Notes under the pieces: model-generated
Told to the model about the DNA's origin: nothing
The model's input: only the letters and a program-made list of their open reading frames with translations
The model's database searches: none
NCBI RefSeq assembly: GCF_030464885.1
Contig: NZ_JALPRJ010000013.1
Location: 1-64,000, forward strand
Length of the DNA stretch: 64,000 nucleotides
Direction: 5' to 3'
Source: Caballeronia sp. SEWSISQ10-4 2
Lineage (GTDB): Bacteria > Pseudomonadota > Gammaproteobacteria > Burkholderiales > Burkholderiaceae
Shown: one piece after another, positions 38,222 to 46,723 of the stretch
How positions within the stretch are numbered: position 1 is the stretch's first letter
How the letters are laid out: every line of letters starts with the position of its first letter
Program-made: the position numbers and the translations under genes

Positions 38222-38721
38222 TGCGCCTGGGCCGGTTGCAGCGATGCCGTCAGATCAACCTGGCCGTCGGGTTTGAGCGCCGTGATGTGCGCCTCGCTCA
38301 CCTGCACCTTGAACTGCTTCCTGACGTCGTCGAGCCACACCGTCCACGCCGGGAACGACGCGTTCTTCAACTGGATCTGCACGGCCGAGCCGACCACCTG
38401 GACTTGCGCGGGAGGCATGTTGTTATCGGCGAGAGACTTCGCCAGCGCATCACGCAACGCGCCGCCGGTCGGCGTGACGCCCTGCCCGCCGCCTGCCAGC
38501 GATCGCGCCTCGTTGGCTTGCGCGGTCATCTGCGCGAGCTGGCGCTGCATGGCGGGCAGCGTGCTGCGCAGCCGGGCACGGCCTTCATATGCGGGCGCCC
38601 ACAGCACCAGATACACCAGCGCGATCGCTGCCACCAGGCAGCCCCACATCAGGATGGTTTTTTCACGCTGGGTACGCGCGTTCCAGAACTCGCCCCAAGT
38701 GTCGATGATGACCTGTTTCAT
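38218..38721 (-). CDS. gspM: Type II secretion protein GspM
   Basis: 167 residues starting at ATG overlapping the gspL stop (ATGA). A short cytoplasmic N terminus, one transmembrane segment (ILMWGCLVAAIALVYLVLWAP) and a periplasmic ferredoxin-like domain. Works with GspL in the inner membrane platform that connects the ATPase to the pseudopilus. Confidence 0.88.
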   Translation of the reverse strand: MKQVIIDTWGEFWNARTQREKTILMWGCLVAAIALVYLVLWAPAYEGRARLRSTLPAMQRQLAQMTAQANEARSLAGGGQGVTPTGGALRDALAKSLADNNMPPAQVQVVGSAVQIQLKNASFPAWTVWLDDVRKQFKVQVSEAHITALKPDGQVDLTASLQPAQAQ

Positions 38722-40019
38722 TGGGCGCTCCTGATGGACCACTTGCCGGTATTGCTGTCGATAGCGCCCGCCAGCCCGTTCGCCGCCAGACGTCGCTGCA
38801 AGCCAGGATCCACTCGGGTTTCCGGCTTGAAAGTCACCTCGAGCCGCCTGTCGTGGTAGTCCAGCCCCGCGATGGCGTTCACCGGAATCGGGCCGAGCGC
38901 ACGGGCGAGGGCATCGGCGAGAGAGAGGAAGTCGGATGGCGACAGTTGTCCCGAAACCAGCCGCAAGCGATCGAGCTGACGCGACATCTGGTCGGGGGCA
39001 TCGAGCACGACCGTGGTTTTCGGGAACGTGTTGAGGAGCGTTTCGGTCATCTGCGCGTTGATCGCGTCGCGTTGCCGGGCGAGCTGCATCCACTGGATGT
39101 TGATACCGATCATCGATACCGCCAGCGCCCCAACCACCAGCGCCACCGGCACTCTCAAGCGCCGCATGGTCGCGCGGTCGAGCCGCCACGGCTGCGCGGC
39201 GAACTCGAACTGGCACAAGTCGAAGCGATTCGCGAGCGCGTTGCGTGCGAGGGTTTCGAACGTCAGCGGCTGCGCATCGGCAATGGCAGGCCGTGCCGAG
39301 GCCAGATGCGGCTCGGCACCGGGGACATCGCGGAGGGCGTATAGCGTGATCGGCTGTGCGCCGGCCAGCGCGCTGAGCGTGGACGTCACGGCATCGGCGG
39401 GAATCGCAAGGCCTTCGCCCAGCGCCGCGTGCTCGCCGCGCGCAATCGCAATCTCGACACGCGCCGTGGCGCTCTCCGGCGGCCTGAGCGTATCGCCGCC
39501 CAGCAGCACCGGCGCGGTCGCGATCACGTTGCCCAGCATACCGGCGACAAACGGATCGGGGATATCGGCGGCGCTTTCATGCCGCGGCAGGCAGCGCATG
39601 GCCGGCACCGCCTTCACGTTCCGATGCCCCTTGTTCGCAAACGCCTCGAGCACAAAGCGGAACCAGCCGCGATCGATCACCGCCAGTACACGCCGGCCGC
39701 TCGCGAGCGCGACCGGGTCAACGGCGATATGACAGGTCTGCGGGTCCTGGATCAACTGGTCCTCGACCACGTTGGGCAAGGCCTGGCGCAAGCGCGGCCC
39801 TTTCAGCGGCGGCATCTGCGCGGCGGTCAGCAACAGGTCGCGCGCGGCGACGATCAGCACCGTCGCGCTCGCACGCGGCAGCAGCGCGAGCGCGGCACGA
39901 CCGGCGCGCTGCGTGACGTTGCGCTTGTCGAGCAGCAGAAACGGCAGCTCCGGCAAATTCCACTCTTCGGAGCGCACCGCCGGATCGCGCGGCGGCAGTA
40001 GGACGATCAATGTGCTCAA
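38718..40019 (-). CDS. gspL: Type II secretion protein GspL
   Basis: 433 residues: a cytoplasmic actin-like domain (MSTLIVLLPPRDPAVRSEEW and GPRLRQALPNVVEDQLIQDP), a transmembrane segment (LRVPVALVVGALAVSMIGI near 290) and a periplasmic domain ending with GKWSIRSAQ. Recruits the GspE ATPase to the membrane. It sits between gspK and gspM, as in other gsp operons. Confidence 0.93.
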   Translation of the reverse strand: MSTLIVLLPPRDPAVRSEEWNLPELPFLLLDKRNVTQRAGRAALALLPRASATVLIVAARDLLLTAAQMPPLKGPRLRQALPNVVEDQLIQDPQTCHIAVDPVALASGRRVLAVIDRGWFRFVLEAFANKGHRNVKAVPAMRCLPRHESAADIPDPFVAGMLGNVIATAPVLLGGDTLRPPESATARVEIAIARGEHAALGEGLAIPADAVTSTLSALAGAQPITLYALRDVPGAEPHLASARPAIADAQPLTFETLARNALANRFDLCQFEFAAQPWRLDRATMRRLRVPVALVVGALAVSMIGINIQWMQLARQRDAINAQMTETLLNTFPKTTVVLDAPDQMSRQLDRLRLVSGQLSPSDFLSLADALARALGPIPVNAIAGLDYHDRRLEVTFKPETRVDPGLQRRLAANGLAGAIDSNTGKWSIRSAQ

Positions 40020-40097
40020 AGGCCGCTCTCTTGTTTTCGGAATCGAAAGTAATTGACTGTACTGCGACGTCGTTCCCGTGGAACCCGTCTCAACGCA

Positions 40098-41243
40098 TCA
40101 AGGCTGGTCGCGCACATAGACAATACGCGTGGTATGCGTCGCCGGATCGCGATACAGCAAGGTCGTCCGGTCCAATTCCGCCCGCTCGTGCTGCACGCGA
40201 CCGTGGATCAGGAAGTATTTCGTGGTGACGTCCATCTGGTTCGTATCGATGCCGTCTGACTTCACGCCCGCGCCGGTCAGCGCGAGCTGCACGTTGCCGA
40301 CATCGTGGAAAAACACGGTCTCGCGGCGCCCGACAAACGCCTGCGCCTGCGACAGCGACATGCCCGGAACCGTCGCTGCGATCACTTCGGCCGATGCGGT
40401 GTTCATGTTCACCGATGACGTGGTCGGCAGCACCGTCACAAACGGCCGCAAGCGCTCCACGGCTTCCGGTGAAAAACCGGGGATATCGAGCAGCGATTCC
40501 ACGTTGATCATCTGCAGCGGCGCGACGGGTGAGCTGGTGTTGGCATCGGCGAGACCGGGGTCGTCGGTGAAATTGCCGCCGCCTGTTCCGCCACCTTGAG
40601 CGATCGCGGCCAGCGTGGCGGCCGGCGTGTTGTTCGCGGGTGCGCTCGTCGATTGCGCCTGGAACCGCGTTGCCGATTGCGCCAGCCCGGCGCGAATCTG
40701 CAACGCGACGGTTTTCGCCAGCGAAGCATCGAGTCCGAGCAGCGTCAGCAGTCGCTGGAATGACTGAATCTCCTGCACGTTGATGACCAGCAAACCCGGC
40801 GTGGGCGTGGAGACCAGATTGCGCAGGTTGAACTTGGCCTGCGCGTCTTCAATCGATCCCGACAGATACGTCGACGCCCCCTCCTGCGCCCGCACCTCGC
40901 CAATTTGTCCGAGAAAATCCGACAATCGCGTTTTCGCGATCGGCACGCCCCACACGCCGCCAAGATACGTGACGGTCGGCGCGGAATCCGCTTCCGAGCG
41001 CAGGATCAGCCGGGTCCAGTCGAGCGCACTGCGCGCGATCCATTGCGCCTGCGAAAGCAAGCGCTGGTTCTCGATACGGCGAACCTGCACTTCCTGACGC
41101 CACAGCAAGCCGGACACGATGATCGCCGACAACGCCACCACCAGCAGCGCGCTGATGATCGCGACGCCGCGCTGCTTTGAAGACCGCTTCAAAGTCCACT
41201 TCGAAGACCGTTTTGCCTGACCCCATGAAGAACGCATCGTCAT
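40098..41243 (-). CDS. gspK: Type II secretion minor pseudopilin GspK
   Basis: 381 residues with a prepilin-type N terminus (SKQRGVAIISALLVVALSAI); unlike the major pseudopilin, position 5 after the processing Gly is not Glu, typical of GspK. The large globular domain contains helix-hairpin-helix-like sequence (VESLLDIPGFSPEAVERL). Forms the tip of the pseudopilus with GspI and GspJ. Confidence 0.93.
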   Translation of the reverse strand: MTMRSSWGQAKRSSKWTLKRSSKQRGVAIISALLVVALSAIIVSGLLWRQEVQVRRIENQRLLSQAQWIARSALDWTRLILRSEADSAPTVTYLGGVWGVPIAKTRLSDFLGQIGEVRAQEGASTYLSGSIEDAQAKFNLRNLVSTPTPGLLVINVQEIQSFQRLLTLLGLDASLAKTVALQIRAGLAQSATRFQAQSTSAPANNTPAATLAAIAQGGGTGGGNFTDDPGLADANTSSPVAPLQMINVESLLDIPGFSPEAVERLRPFVTVLPTTSSVNMNTASAEVIAATVPGMSLSQAQAFVGRRETVFFHDVGNVQLALTGAGVKSDGIDTNQMDVTTKYFLIHGRVQHERAELDRTTLLYRDPATHTTRIVYVRDQP

Positions 41244-41926
41244 TCTCCGATCAGAAACACGCGCGTGATCGGCAGCGCGAGATTCTGCGCGCCAACCGCG
41301 ATCTGAATGCCCGTCACCGCACGCGGCAACGGCGCGTTGCCGAGCTGCGGCACTTTCAGGTTATTGTCGTTCTGCGTGATTTGCGCCGTCACGTCGCCCA
41401 TGCGCGTCGTCCAGCCGACTTTAGGCACGTACGCGCGCGTGGCGAAGACCGAGACGCCGCCCATCAGCGGTATCGCGGTCCAGCCGTCGGCGCTGTCTCC
41501 CGCCGATAACGCCCGCCGCACCTCGCCCACGTTACCGAGCGGCGGCGACGCAAAACGCACCACGCGGCCGTCGCTCAGCCGGTAGCGCACGACCTGCAAG
41601 CGCGGCGGCACGCCGGCCGCGTAGACGCCGCGCACGATCTGCACGGAGTCCCCGCCGATAGCCACCGCTGCCTGGCCGGCTTCGTCGTCGGTGGCGGCCT
41701 GACGGGCGTCGATGCGCATCTGGTCGAACAATTGCGCCACCACGCGTTCGTCTTCCATCGCGTTCGTAATGGTCGTGCGGCCGCGCATGATCTGATCGAG
41801 CCCGCGCCACGACAACACCGCGATCACCGCCAGGATCGCGATCGCGACCAGCATCTCGATCAGCGTAAAGCCACCAACGCCACGAGCGCCGCGAGCGTCC
41901 CGCCTAGAGCGAACGGCTGGTTTCAT
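41240..41926 (-). CDS. gspJ: Type II secretion minor pseudopilin GspJ
   Basis: 228 residues with cleavage/methylation motif GFTLIEMLVAIAILAVIAVL near residue 19. Pseudopilus tip component. Overlaps gspK by four bp and gspI by 23 bp, which supports coupled expression. Confidence 0.92.
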   Translation of the reverse strand: MKPAVRSRRDARGARGVGGFTLIEMLVAIAILAVIAVLSWRGLDQIMRGRTTITNAMEDERVVAQLFDQMRIDARQAATDDEAGQAAVAIGGDSVQIVRGVYAAGVPPRLQVVRYRLSDGRVVRFASPPLGNVGEVRRALSAGDSADGWTAIPLMGGVSVFATRAYVPKVGWTTRMGDVTAQITQNDNNLKVPQLGNAPLPRAVTGIQIAVGAQNLALPITRVFLIGE

Positions 41927-42290
41927 TCGCCACCACCATGACCATTTGCGCGAGATTGCCGGAGATCCCGGGCGACGCCACGAGCACTTCCACGCGCCGG
42001 AAAATCGGATTCGGCGTGGCCGTCACGCGATCGGTGCAGATCAGCTTGAGATTGGCCTGCGAGCAATCGAACGTGCGGGAACCGATGTCCGGCCACGTAT
42101 GCGTGAGCCGCAATTGCGCGAGTTCGTTGTCGGCACTCCAGCCGGCCAGCAGCCGCCGATGTAAATCCGCCTCGCCGTTTGCCATTGCGCCCACGGCCCG
42201 CAGCGACGCCGCCAGCGCCACCGCGATAATCGCCAGCGCGACCAGCACTTCGATCATGGTGAAACCGCGGCTGCGTTTGGACGTTGGCAT
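41904..42290 (-). CDS. gspI: Type II secretion minor pseudopilin GspI
   Basis: 128 residues with GFTMIEVLVALAIIAVALAA after a basic leader (MPTSKRSR). Minor pseudopilin that nucleates the tip complex. It overlaps gspJ and touches gspH. Confidence 0.92.
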   Translation of the reverse strand: MPTSKRSRGFTMIEVLVALAIIAVALAASLRAVGAMANGEADLHRRLLAGWSADNELAQLRLTHTWPDIGSRTFDCSQANLKLICTDRVTATPNPIFRRVEVLVASPGISGNLAQMVMVVANETSRSL

Positions 42291-42802
42291 CAGCGCACCT
42301 GATAGCGGCCGTTGCCGGTGCCGACGATCGTCGCGCTTCCGGTCGCCGAGACGAGCGTGATTTCCATCGGAGTATCGATAGCTTCAGTGCCGAACACCAC
42401 CCGCTCCGCCGACTGATCGGAATTGGCGTACTGGATCGTCACGCCGGTCACGCCCCCTTCCCAGCGTCGCGGACGCAGCAGGTCGTCGCGCAGTGGACGC
42501 CAGCCGTCTTCCGTGCGGACATCGAAGCGAAAACCGCCGTCGATCGGCCGCCACGCGATAGGCCGCGCCCGCACTTGGGCTTCGTCGCCGGCGGATTCGA
42601 ACAGGAGCGCCAAGCGCTGCGCTTCCTCGTTCAGGTCGGTGCGCGGATTGCGCGTGAGTTTCACCGACGCCAGCGACACCAGCAATCCCGCAATCACCAG
42701 TACGACCAGCATTTCCAGCAGCGTAAAGCCGGCCTGCGGCCGCACCTTCGCGCGGCGCGCCGCCTCAGGTGCTGAACAGTCCGGCTCGTGCTGCATTTTC
42801 AC
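42290..42802 (-). CDS. gspH: Type II secretion minor pseudopilin GspH
   Basis: 170 residues; the prepilin motif GFTLLEMLVVLVIAGLLVSL follows an unusually long leader of about 25 residues. Ordered between gspG and gspI, as usual. Confidence 0.9.
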   Translation of the reverse strand: MKMQHEPDCSAPEAARRAKVRPQAGFTLLEMLVVLVIAGLLVSLASVKLTRNPRTDLNEEAQRLALLFESAGDEAQVRARPIAWRPIDGGFRFDVRTEDGWRPLRDDLLRPRRWEGGVTGVTIQYANSDQSAERVVFGTEAIDTPMEITLVSATGSATIVGTGNGRYQVR

Positions 42803-42827
42803 GTCGCGTGCTTCTGTTAAGAAAGGC

Positions 42828-43295
42828 TTATTGCCAGGAACCGATGTCGGCGTCGTTGCCCTCGCCGCCCGCTTTGCTGTCGGCTCCGTAGCTGAATACG
42901 TCCACCTCGCCGTGCACGCCCGGGTTCAGGAACTGATATTCCTTGCCCCACGGGTCGACTGGAACGCGGTCCATATAACCGCCGCCTTTCCAGTTATTCG
43001 GGACCGGATCGACGGTCGGCTTTTCGACCAGCGCGCGCAGACCCTGCTCTTGCGTCGGATAACGGCCGTTATCCAGCCGGTAAAGATTCAGCGACTGCAT
43101 GATCGAGCCGATATCCGCCTTCGCCGCCACGCGCCGCGCCTCGTCCGGGCGGCTCATGATCTTGGGCACGATCAACGCGGCGAGAATGCCAAGAATCGCG
43201 ATCACGACCATGATTTCGATCAAGGTAAAACCACGCTGGCGACGCGCGCCGGATGCCGTCTGGAGTTCGTAGCGGCGCTTCATCCACATTTGCAT
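42828..43295 (-). CDS. gspG: Type II secretion major pseudopilin GspG
   Basis: 155 residues from the chosen ATG (MQMWMKRRYELQTASGARRQ); the frame is open 16 codons further up. Prepilin motif RGFTLIEIMVVIAILGIL near residue 21, then the GspG domain (YRLDNGRYPTQEQGLRALV, DPWGKEYQFLNPG, SYGADSKAGGEGNDADIGSW), including the calcium-binding loop typical of the major pseudopilin. Forms the body of the pseudopilus. Confidence 0.95.
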   Translation of the reverse strand: MQMWMKRRYELQTASGARRQRGFTLIEIMVVIAILGILAALIVPKIMSRPDEARRVAAKADIGSIMQSLNLYRLDNGRYPTQEQGLRALVEKPTVDPVPNNWKGGGYMDRVPVDPWGKEYQFLNPGVHGEVDVFSYGADSKAGGEGNDADIGSWQ

Positions 43296-43495
43296 GACTA
43301 GATCTTCCTTTCCAATTGATGTCGTTACAGCGATCAGGCCCAATGTGTTTTTCGATGCCTGTTCGCCGCCCTGGCCGGATCATTCGTCGGAACAATCAAC
43401 GGTCGTTGCGGGCAGGCAAGCATTCTATAGGTCCGGCTTGCGCGGATTTCACTTCGTAAGCGTCGCCCGTCTGATCACTTTGATCCGGGACGGCT

Positions 43496-43909
43496 TCAGC
43501 GCACATAAATTGTCGGACCGGGCGCGTTCGGCGGCAGGAACACTTCAGAGCGTGAGCCGTTCCTCTCGATGATGATCGAGCGGGCGCGCACTTCCTTGAT
43601 CGTTACGCCCGGCGTCAGCGGCCCGCCCAGCGAGATCGCGCGCGCCGGTTCGCCGCCGTAGCTCACGATCGCCGCCGCGCCGTGTTGCAACGCGAGTATC
43701 CCGAACAGATGCACGTCCTGGTTCTCCTGACGCTTTAGCTGCCCGCCAAAGAGCGTCGCCGCCTGCTCCACCGACGGCGCACGCCCCGCCGCCGCCGCAG
43801 GTAACGGCGCGCTCTCGTGGGTGGTCAGCGTAATGACCCACCAGGTCAGCGTCGCGCAGAAAATGGCAAGCGCGATGAGCGAAAGAAGGCGGGTTTGGAG
43901 GGCATTCAT
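43496..43909 (-). CDS. gspC: Type II secretion protein GspC (short form)
   Basis: 137 residues: a short cytoplasmic N terminus, a transmembrane helix (LLSLIALAIFCATLTWWVIT), and the periplasmic homology region (EQAATLFGGQ, VHLFGILALQHGAAAIVSY, LTPGVTIKEVRARSIIIER) that binds GspD. The C-terminal PDZ or coiled coil present in longer GspC proteins is absent. It lies between gspF and gspG, with about 200 bp before gspG. Confidence 0.8.
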   Translation of the reverse strand: MNALQTRLLSLIALAIFCATLTWWVITLTTHESAPLPAAAAGRAPSVEQAATLFGGQLKRQENQDVHLFGILALQHGAAAIVSYGGEPARAISLGGPLTPGVTIKEVRARSIIIERNGSRSEVFLPPNAPGPTIYVR

Positions 43910-43921
43910 GGGATGGCTTCT

Positions 43922-45139
43922 TCACTGCACCAGATTGTTCAATTCGATGATCGGCAACATCACCGCCAGCACGATCACCAGCACGACGCCGCCCATCGCG
44001 AGGATCAGCAGCGGTTCCAGCAGGCTCGTGAGGAACATCGTGCGGCGTTCGAGCTCGCGCGCTTCGCCCTCGGAGGCGCGGTCGAGCATGGTGGTGACGT
44101 CGCCGGTGGCTTCGCCCGAGCGGATCAGATGCACCAGCACGGGCGGAAATGTCTTCGTATTGCCGAGCGCGCGTGACAGCGAGGTACCTTCGCGCACACG
44201 GACGATGGCGTCTTCGATGTTGGCGCTCATCGCGCGGTTGCTCAAGGTTTCGCCCGCGGCTTGCAGCGCGCGCAGGATCGGCACGCCGGCTGCTGTCAGG
44301 ATCGCGAGCGTGCTGGCAAAACGCACGGTGTTGTATCCACGAACGAGTTTGCCGAGCAGCGGCGCCGTGAGCAGCCAGCGGTCGAACGCCATGCGCGGAC
44401 CAGGCCGCGCAAGCAGGCTCTTGATGAACCAGCTCAGCAGCGCCACGCCAATCAACCCGGCCCACCACCAGTTCCGCACGAAGCCGGAGAGCGCCATCAT
44501 CGCGATGGTGAGGAATGGCAGCGTCTGTTTGGTGCTCGCGAACACGTTCACCACTTGCGGCACGACATAACTCAGCAGGAACGTGACGATCCCGAACGCG
44601 ATCAGCGTGACGATCGCGGGATAGGTGAACGCGAGCACGATCTTCTGCTTCAGCGCATTGCGTTGCTCGATGTAGTCGGCGAGCCGCGACAGCACGAGGC
44701 CGAGCTTGCCGGTATGTTCCCCGGCCGCAACCAGCGCGCGATAAATCTCGGGGAAATCGCGCGGATGTTGCGCCAGCGCATTCGCGAACGAATGGCCGCC
44801 GAGCACCTCGGCACGGATCGCCGCCATCAACTCGCGGATGTAATCGCGCTCCGATTGCTCGGTCAGCACCGAGAGCGTTTCGCCAAGCGGAAGACCGGCT
44901 ATGAGGAGGCTGGCGAGTTGTCGCGTGAGGATGGCCTGCTCGCGTTGAGACAAACGCTTTCCCAGCGATAACCGTTGTTTGCGCTCACCGCGCGTGCGTG
45001 AACCCGCCGCTTCAACTACAAGCGGCGTCAGCCCCTGTGTTCTTAGCTGGCTGCGCGCGGCGCGGGCGCTGTCGGCATCGAGTACGCCTGTCTGCGACTT
45101 GCCCGCCTGATCGATTGCCTCGAAACGAAACGCCGGCAT
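43922..45139 (-). CDS. gspF: Type II secretion inner membrane platform protein GspF
   Basis: 405 residues with the duplicated GspF domain, three transmembrane segments (IVLAFTYPAIVTLIAFGIVT, FVRNWWWAGLIGVALLSW, LLEPLLILAMGGVVLVIVLA) and the characteristic LPLGETLSVLTEQSERDYIRE. Base of the pseudopilus assembly machine. Seven bp after gspE. Confidence 0.95.
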   Translation of the reverse strand: MPAFRFEAIDQAGKSQTGVLDADSARAARSQLRTQGLTPLVVEAAGSRTRGERKQRLSLGKRLSQREQAILTRQLASLLIAGLPLGETLSVLTEQSERDYIRELMAAIRAEVLGGHSFANALAQHPRDFPEIYRALVAAGEHTGKLGLVLSRLADYIEQRNALKQKIVLAFTYPAIVTLIAFGIVTFLLSYVVPQVVNVFASTKQTLPFLTIAMMALSGFVRNWWWAGLIGVALLSWFIKSLLARPGPRMAFDRWLLTAPLLGKLVRGYNTVRFASTLAILTAAGVPILRALQAAGETLSNRAMSANIEDAIVRVREGTSLSRALGNTKTFPPVLVHLIRSGEATGDVTTMLDRASEGEARELERRTMFLTSLLEPLLILAMGGVVLVIVLAVMLPIIELNNLVQ

Positions 45140-45145
45140 GGATGT

Positions 45146-46723
45146 TTAGTCTCCGCCTGTCACGCGCAGCACTTCTTCCAGCGACGTCGCGCCACTCGCC
45201 AACCAACGGTTCGCGTCCTCACGCAGCGTGCGCATTCCCTGCGCACGGCCGGCGGTCAAAATTTCGGCATCCGATGCATTGCGGTGGATCAGCGCGCGAA
45301 TGGGATCGTCCAGCAACAACAGTTCGTACACGCCACGACGTCCCGCATAACCCGAGTGGCCGCACTTGTCGCAGCCAACGGCGTGCCAATGAACCTGGCC
45401 GTTCTCCTCGCGTTTCTCCTTGCACACCGGACACAACTGCCGCACGAGCCGCTGCGCCAGCACGCCGAGCAGCGACGACGCGAGCAGATACGGCTCGACG
45501 CCCATGTCGGTGAGACGCGTGACGGCGGATGCAGCGTCGTTCGTGTGCAGCGTCGCGAGCACGAGGTGGCCCGTCAGCGATGCCTGCACGGCAATCTGCG
45601 CCGTTTCCAGATCGCGGATTTCCCCGATCATGATGATGTCCGGGTCCTGCCGCAGAATCGATCGCAACGCGCGCGCGAAGGTCATGCCAATGCGCTCGTT
45701 GACCTGCGTCTGGCCGATCCCGCCGAGGTCATATTCGATCGGATCTTCCACCGTCATGATATTGGTGGTGGCGGTTTCGAGCCGCGACATCGAGGCGTAC
45801 AGCGTGGTCGTCTTGCCGGAACCCGTCGGGCCGGTCACCAGCACGATGCCGTGCGGACGACCGATCAGCTTGTCGAAATGGACCAGCGTATCGCGCGCCA
45901 TACCCAGCGTTTCGAGGTTCAGCCGTTGCGCGTCTTTTTCCAGCAGACGCAGCACCGCGCGTTCGCCATGACCGGTCGGCAGCGTGGAAACACGCACGTC
46001 CACCGGCCTGCCGCCCACGCGCAGCGTAATGCGGCCATCTTGCGGCAACCGCTTTTCCGCGATATCCAGCTGCGCCATGATCTTGATGCGCGAAATCAGC
46101 GCACCGTGCAGCGCCTTCTTCGGGCGCACGACGTCGCGCAAGGTGCCATCGACACGAAAACGCACGACCGAAGACGTCTCGAACGGTTCGATATGAATAT
46201 CCGACGCCTGTTCACGCGCCGCCTGCGTCAGCAGCGCGTTGATCATGCGGATGATCGGCGCGTCGTCTTCCGATTCGAGCAAATCCTCTATTTCGGGAAT
46301 GTCCTGCATCAGCCGCGATAAATCGACTTCGCCTTCCACTTCGCCCACGACCTGCGCGGCAGTGCCGTCATTACGTGAGTAGGCTGAATTGATTGCCGCT
46401 GAGAGTTCGGCCACCGGCAAACGCACGATGGAAAGCGCGCCGAAGTTGCGGGCGACTTCGGCGAGTGCGGCGTCGCTGGTTTTATCGCTGATCCACACTT
46501 CGAGGCTGTCCGCGTGCTGGTGCGCCACGAGAATCTGCCCGGTCCGCGCAAAAGCGTAAGGGATCAGCCGCGCCGCAAGCGGCGACGGCGCGATGCGCTC
46601 AGCATGCTCGGCCACGACAGCGGGCGGAATCGCCGTTGCTTGCGCCGCTGCCTGGGTCGACACACCGGCTCGCGCCGCTGCTGACGACGCAGAAGCTGAC
46701 GGCGGCGTGGACGGCGTGCTCAC
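45146..46723 (-). CDS. gspE: Type II secretion ATPase GspE
   Basis: 525-residue cytoplasmic ATPase that drives pseudopilus assembly. Walker A GPTGSGKTTTLYASM near 295, Asp box and Walker B in SILRQDPDIIMIGEIRDLET near 350, His box, and a tetracysteine zinc site (CPVCKEK near 429, CDKCGHSGYAG near 450). The first 60 residues are Ala/Pro-rich and not conserved. Its start overlaps gspD by four bp. Confidence 0.96.
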   Translation of the reverse strand: MSTPSTPPSASASSAAARAGVSTQAAAQATAIPPAVVAEHAERIAPSPLAARLIPYAFARTGQILVAHQHADSLEVWISDKTSDAALAEVARNFGALSIVRLPVAELSAAINSAYSRNDGTAAQVVGEVEGEVDLSRLMQDIPEIEDLLESEDDAPIIRMINALLTQAAREQASDIHIEPFETSSVVRFRVDGTLRDVVRPKKALHGALISRIKIMAQLDIAEKRLPQDGRITLRVGGRPVDVRVSTLPTGHGERAVLRLLEKDAQRLNLETLGMARDTLVHFDKLIGRPHGIVLVTGPTGSGKTTTLYASMSRLETATTNIMTVEDPIEYDLGGIGQTQVNERIGMTFARALRSILRQDPDIIMIGEIRDLETAQIAVQASLTGHLVLATLHTNDAASAVTRLTDMGVEPYLLASSLLGVLAQRLVRQLCPVCKEKREENGQVHWHAVGCDKCGHSGYAGRRGVYELLLLDDPIRALIHRNASDAEILTAGRAQGMRTLREDANRWLASGATSLEEVLRVTGGD